64,000 nucleotides of DNA from Volutella citrinella (taxonomy: Eukaryota > Ascomycota > Sordariomycetes > Hypocreales > Nectriaceae). The notes beneath the pieces are model-generated. The model was given only the letters and a program-made list of their open reading frames with translations, was not told the origin of the DNA and ran no database searches. The stretch is from the NCBI GenBank assembly GCA_034401135.1, contig JAWZSP010000006.1, forward strand, positions 3,596,001-3,660,000, in the 5' to 3' direction. This document shows positions 59,361-64,000 of this stretch, piece by piece (the stretch's first letter is position 1; each line of letters starts with the position of its first letter). The position numbers were made by a program, and so were the translations under genes.

Positions 59361-60268
59361 CAGCGGTGACAGCTCACGGTAGATGTGTCGGGATGTAAGT
59401 CAGGCGGTAGAGCACAAGTTTCAACTAGGGGCCAAAAAAGATCAATGGGTTTGCTTGTCGAACTGACCAGACATCCAGCTCAGACGGGCAACTTTATAAT
59501 CCTGTGTTCGCGCGAGCCCCTCGAAAAGCCCCCGCCTCTTCAACTGACCATATCTATATCTCGAGATCAAAACCTCAGGCCGAGGGCTAGCTAGTGCGTT
59601 GCATAGCACAAGGTTCATGGCTATCCCGGTGGTGCGGTCGCGGGAGACAGAGGGCCTGGTCGACCCCAGATACGCACCCGCCTGGCACTATCAGTGTCCC
59701 CGCATCGACCAGGGTTGAATGACTCTGCCATCGAGCCTAACTTGGACAAGCAGGCCTCGTGAAGTGGATCGAGATAGCTCATGGTGGGCCTGGCAAGTCG
59801 TAACGACGGCCGAGTGGGGCCGATGGTACGGCGCTACTGATATGGGGTGCATCGGATGGCAACTCGAAACGACGAGATGGACTTTCAACGCCAACTGGCT
59901 GGTTTCTGATTAGCCTGCTGGGGAATGGGCTGCCGTCCAACGCTGCGCCAAGGTTGATGTCATCTGCACCCAGCCCCGCCCGCATACAATCGCGTATCGC
60001 CCCTCATGATAGAGCAAGTTGGATAGCTCGAGTTAATCGGCATCGGCATGATGCTGTCCACATGAGGATGAAGGCCGAAACGACTGCCCTCGCCGTCTTC
60101 GGCCATTTGGGGCAATGGTTCGGCTCGGGGGCTGTTACACCTTCAGAAGCACTTCCGAAATGACTCCAAGATATATCTGCATCCTTCTCCTCGTTCCAAC
60201 TCATCATATCCATATTCAACCACTTTTTATCAACCGTCGTATCACCTTGGCACTGACACGCGGCAGCC
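59361..60268. promoter_or_regulatory. Divergent promoter region MFS permease / oxoprolinase
   Basis: 908 bases between divergent starts. The heptamer core AACGAC recurs at about 59802, 59868 and 60079, the first inside the odd palindrome GTCGTAACGAC (59797-59807). GGCCGAA (60073-60079) and TTCGGCC (60098-60104) form an inverted pair of CGG/CCG triplets 18 bases apart, a form Zn2Cys6 factors can bind. HGATAR-type sites also occur (AGATAG near 59773, TGATAG near 60010, reverse TTATCA near 60227). All binding is inferred. Confidence 0.45.
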
Positions 60269-63200
60269 ATGACAGTCCCATCATCAACACCATTGCCTCA
60301 CAAAGGCATCAAGTTTGCCATTGGTATTTCCCCTTTGATTATTACCCTTGTGCAGCGGCAACTGACCAGCCCTTGCAGACCGCGGTGGTACCTTTACGGA
60401 CATTTGGGCCTCTATCCCAGGTCAACCAGATGTTGTCACCAAATTGCTGTCAGTCAATGAAGAACAGTACGCAGATGCACCCTCAGAAGGCATCCGAAAA
60501 GTTCTGGAGAGCGTCAGTGGGACCGCAATTCCCAGAGGGGAACCCATTCCTAAAGATCTCATCCACTCCATCCGAATGGGAACCACAGTAGCCACAAATG
60601 GTGAGCACCCCAGCCTCTCTCAAACCAGTTCTCCACTGACCTCTCTGGGGGAAAGCCCTCCTTGAGCGGAAAGGAACGCGCCACGCGTTCGTGGTCACTC
60701 AGGGGTTCCGTGATGTGCTAGACATTGGCTACCAGTCACGACCCAAGCTATTCGAGCTTGGCATCAAGAAACCCCAGCTCCTGTACGACGATGTCGTGGA
60801 GATATCTGAGAGAATCACGGTAGAGGAGTTTGAAGAGAACCCAGAGGGAATCAACACCAAACTCGAGCCAGTTCCCGGCGTGCTCGTCAGGGGCACCACC
60901 GGCGACATGCTCAGAATCATCCGGCCGCTGGACGAGACAGAGGTCCGCGAGAAGCTAGCCAAGGTCAGGGAGTCTGGCATCTCGGCGCTCGCCATTTGCT
61001 TCGCGCACTCGTACCTGTACCCCGACCACGAGGAGCGGGTGGCCGAGATTGCGCGCGACCTCGGCTTCACGCATGTGTCCACGTCGTCCAGCGTGGGTGC
61101 AAAGATGATCAAGATGATCTCCCGCGGGAGCTCTGCGTCGGTGGACGCCTACCTGACCCCCGAGATCGTCAAGTACATTGACGGCTTCTCCCGGGGGTTC
61201 GAGGGCGGTAACCTCGACGGAGTAGCCTGCGAGTTTATGCAGAGCGACGGAGGTTTGGTCTCACACAAGAGCTTCCGCGGCCTCCAAGGCGTCCTCAGCG
61301 GCCCCGCAGGTAACCAGGCCAGGTCCATTTTCTGACATTGTACTGAGGCTAACCGTTTCGTTAGGTGGTGTTGTTGGCTACGCCAGGACCTCATTTGATG
61401 GCAAGTCGCCAGTAGTTGGCTTCGACATGGGAGGCACGTCAACCGATGTCAGCCGCTTCGGGGGCTCGTTTGACCATGTGTTTGAGACGACAACAGCGGG
61501 CGTTTCGATTCAAACGCCGCAGTTGGATATCAACACTGTGGCTAGCGGAGGTGGCAGCATTCTCTTCTGGAGCAACGGCCTCTTCAAGGTTGGCCCCGAG
61601 GTGAGTCTCAATTGCCATTCATGTCTTGGATAGGCCTAACAACTCGTACAGAGCGCTGGAGCTTCGCCAGGCCCCGCTTCGTACCGCAAAGGCGGCCCAT
61701 TGACCGTCACAGACGCGAATCTATTGCAAGTCCTCCCTCGTTTCACCCCCGTATCTGTAGTCTATCGATCTAACAACATGTAGCCTCGGCCGGTTGATGC
61801 CGAAACACTTCCCTGCCATCTTCGGCCCCAGTGAAGATCTGCCCCTGGACGAGCAAGTTGTTGCTCGCAAGTTTGAGGAGTTGACGGCAACCATCAGCGC
61901 CGACTCCGGCCGCAACATGACGCCCCTCGAGGTCGCCCACGGCTTCATCGACATTGCCAACGAGTCCATGTGCCGGCCGATCCGCGCGCTGACGGAGGCG
62001 CGAGGCTTCGAGACTTCGCAGCACATCCTCTCCAGCTTTGGCGGCGCCGGCGGCCAGCACGCATGCGAAATCGCATCCAAGTTGGGCATCAGGCGTGTTG
62101 TTATCCACAAGTACTCCAGCATCCTCTCCGCCTATGGAATGGCCCTCGCCGAGGTCGTCCAGGAGGCGCAGGAGCCCAGCTCTGAGACCCTCTCGGAAGA
62201 GAGCATTCCCCGAGTTAGAGAGAGGTTCGCCGCTCTTCAGGCCCATGTCCGCGAGAAGCTCCTGGACCAGAGCATCTCGGAAGACGCCATGGCCTACGAG
62301 CCTTTCCTGAACCTGCGGTACCACGGGACAGATACCAATTTCATGATTCGCGAGCCCGAGGACGGGGACTGGCGAGCAGCCCTCGAACGAGAATACCTTC
62401 GTGAACTTTCATTCGTCTTCCCCAAGTCTCGTCCCGTCTTGATCGACGATGTGCGTGTGCGCGGTGTTGGTCGCAATGGCGCCACCAGCCGGGACAACGA
62501 GTCACTGGTCAAGGAGCTCAGTGGCACCAACTTCACCGGCGTCAACGATGACGAGGTACAGACAGTAAGTTGGCCAACTCGTGCTAAACTGCCTTTTTAT
62601 ATGCTGACGCAAAAACATCAGACCAACACCTACTTTGGCGGAATTGGCCTTCAACCCACCAAGGTGTTCCTACTTGCGGGACTGAAACCTGGGTCGCTGG
62701 TCGATGGACCGGCCATCATCATCGACAACACTCAGACCATTGTCGTGGTGCCAGGTGCCCGTGCCAGGATCCTGACCTCGCATGTAGTTGTCGACCTAGA
62801 CGAGGCCGCGCCAAAGGTGATGAGCGACGCCGCCTCCCAGGAGGTCGACCCCATCAAGCTCAGCATCTTCTCGCATCGATTCATGAGCATCGCCGAGCAG
62901 ATGGGCCGCACGCTGCAAAAGACGAGCATCTCCATCAACATCAAGGAGCGGCTCGACTTTTCCTGCGCCATCTTCAGCCCGGACGGTGAGCTGGTCGCGA
63001 ATGCGCCGCACGTTCCCGTCCACCTCGGCAGCATGAGCTACGCAGTCAAGTATCAGCATAATTTGCACAGCGGCAACCTGAGGCCGGGAGACGTGCTGGT
63101 TTCCAATCACCCGGAGGCCGGTGGCACCCATCTTCCTGGTAAGTCGCCAAGTTCGATTATATTTATACCAGGCTCTAACGTGCTACGTAGACATTACAGT

Positions 63201-64000
63201 CATCACTCCAGTATTTGACAACGATGGCGAGAACGTCTGCTTCTACACTGCCTCTCGAGGTCACCATCTGGACATTGGTGGTTTCGAAGGCACCTCAATG
63301 CCACCGTGAGTAATGTTTCCAACAATGCCCGCAGTTACTGTTGTTAACCTGTGCCAAACACAGAAACTCCACCCACATCTGGCAAGAGGGCGCGTCCATC
63401 AAGTCATTCTTCCTCGTTCGAGACAGCCACTTTGACGAGGAGGGCATCATCAAGATCCTCCTCGCGCCGGGCGACCACCGGGGCTGCAGCGGCTCCAAGC
63501 GACTGGGCGACAACCTGTCTGACCTCAAGGCGCAGGTTGCCGCGAACCACAAGGGCAGCACCTTGATCCACGCGCTCATGCAGGAGTACGGCAAGTCGGT
63601 GGTGCACTTTTACATGCGCAAGATCCAGGAGAATGCCGAGGTCGCAGTCCGGAGCTACCTGAAGTCGGCGTATGAGAAGTACGGCGCCACTCCGCTGCGA
63701 GCCGTCGACCACATGGACAACGGGTCGACCATGAAGGTGTCGATACACCTCAGGCCGGACGGCTCGGCGACGTTTGACTTCACGGGCACCAGCTGCGAGA
63801 TGCTCTCCAACATGAACGCCCCGCCGGCCATCACTTACTCTGCGTTGATATATGTGTGCCGACTGCTCATCGGTTCCGATATTCCCCTCAACCAAGGATG
63901 CCTAGCTCCAACCGAAGTCATCCTGCCCAAGAAGACGTTCCTGAACCCGTCATCCGACGCTGCCGTGTGCTGCGGCAACACGCTCACCTCACAGCGGCTA
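60269..64000 (+). CDS. OXP1: ATP-dependent 5-oxoprolinase / hydantoinase A+B fusion, 3' partial
   Basis: Opens 5-oxoproline (or a related hydantoin) with ATP. 1097 codons are visible of about 1290 usual; the 3' end is outside the window. Nine exons: 60269-60323, 60379-60600, 60656-61309, 61365-61600, 61652-61725, 61784-62564, 62622-63138, 63191-63305 and 63364-64000. The hydantoinase A half shows [31 protein letters not shown] and [25 protein letters not shown] and [19 protein letters not shown] follow. The hydantoinase B half shows [17 protein letters not shown] and [20 protein letters not shown]. Intron 5 uses a GC-AG pair (GCAAGT donor at 61726), which alone gives TDANLFLGRL. Intron 6 (57 bases) is in frame and stop-free. 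Confidence 0.95.

Noticed and set aside
60656..60670. Possible frameshift at oxoprolinase exon 3 start
   Set aside because: The GGGGAAAG acceptor gives TNALLERKG, the expected family sequence, so no frameshift is needed.
1..64000. CRISPR arrays, telomere repeats, dispersed 5S rRNA, tRNA genes, intact transposons
   Set aside because: I scanned for their signatures by eye and found none. A covariance-model or repeat-library search would be needed to exclude them formally.

Overview
This 64 kb window is nuclear DNA of a filamentous ascomycete, most likely a sordariomycete and possibly Hypocreales. The basis is short introns of about 48-65 bases (one of 151) with GTAAGT/GTATGT-type donors, CTAAC/CTGAC branch points and TAG/CAG acceptors. 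A Dicer-like 2 gene, a Zn2Cys6 regulator and generally compact GC-rich genes fit this. The species cannot be named from the sequence alone. Gene models were spliced by hand, and every reading frame was checked across every junction.

Layout. 1-931: 3' part of a mitochondrial ribosomal protein uL24m gene. 1.1-2.3 kb: a degenerate CAG-type triplet tract encoding glutamine-rich sequence, probably a broken gene. 2.3-11.9 kb: nearly 10 kb without a recognisable gene, holding an unusual cluster of TTCGAC motifs with a perfect 21-base inverted repeat. 12-18.7 kb: an M13 metallopeptidase, urease accessory UreG (with paired GATA sites upstream) and a C2H2-like zinc-finger protein. 19.3-24 kb: the ribosome-biogenesis genes TSR1 and UTP7, divergent from one shared promoter. 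24.3-27 kb: membrane-anchored peptidyl-tRNA hydrolase 2 and a GT64-like glycosyltransferase. 29.7-35.3 kb: nicotinamide riboside kinase and a complete six-exon Dicer-like 2. 36.3-42.4 kb: an RCC1-repeat protein, proteasome alpha-2, a membrane RING-CH ubiquitin ligase and a GT34 mannosyltransferase. 44.5-46.5 kb: sphingosine-1-phosphate lyase. After a 4.6 kb gap comes a DUF7514-like Ser/Arg-rich protein at 51-53 kb.

The right end, 53.5-64 kb, has a different character. It holds four metabolic genes in two divergent pairs: a peroxisomal (SKL-ended) FAD amine oxidase facing a Zn2Cys6 regulator, and an MFS permease facing an ATP-dependent 5-oxoprolinase/hydantoinase that runs off the window. This looks like a small catabolic gene cluster for an amino-acid derivative and is the best candidate here for an undescribed pathway unit. 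One possible reading is hydantoin/N-methylhydantoin to sarcosine breakdown. Most other genes are conserved housekeeping functions, and their arrangement is mainly of interest for shared promoters and convergent gene ends.
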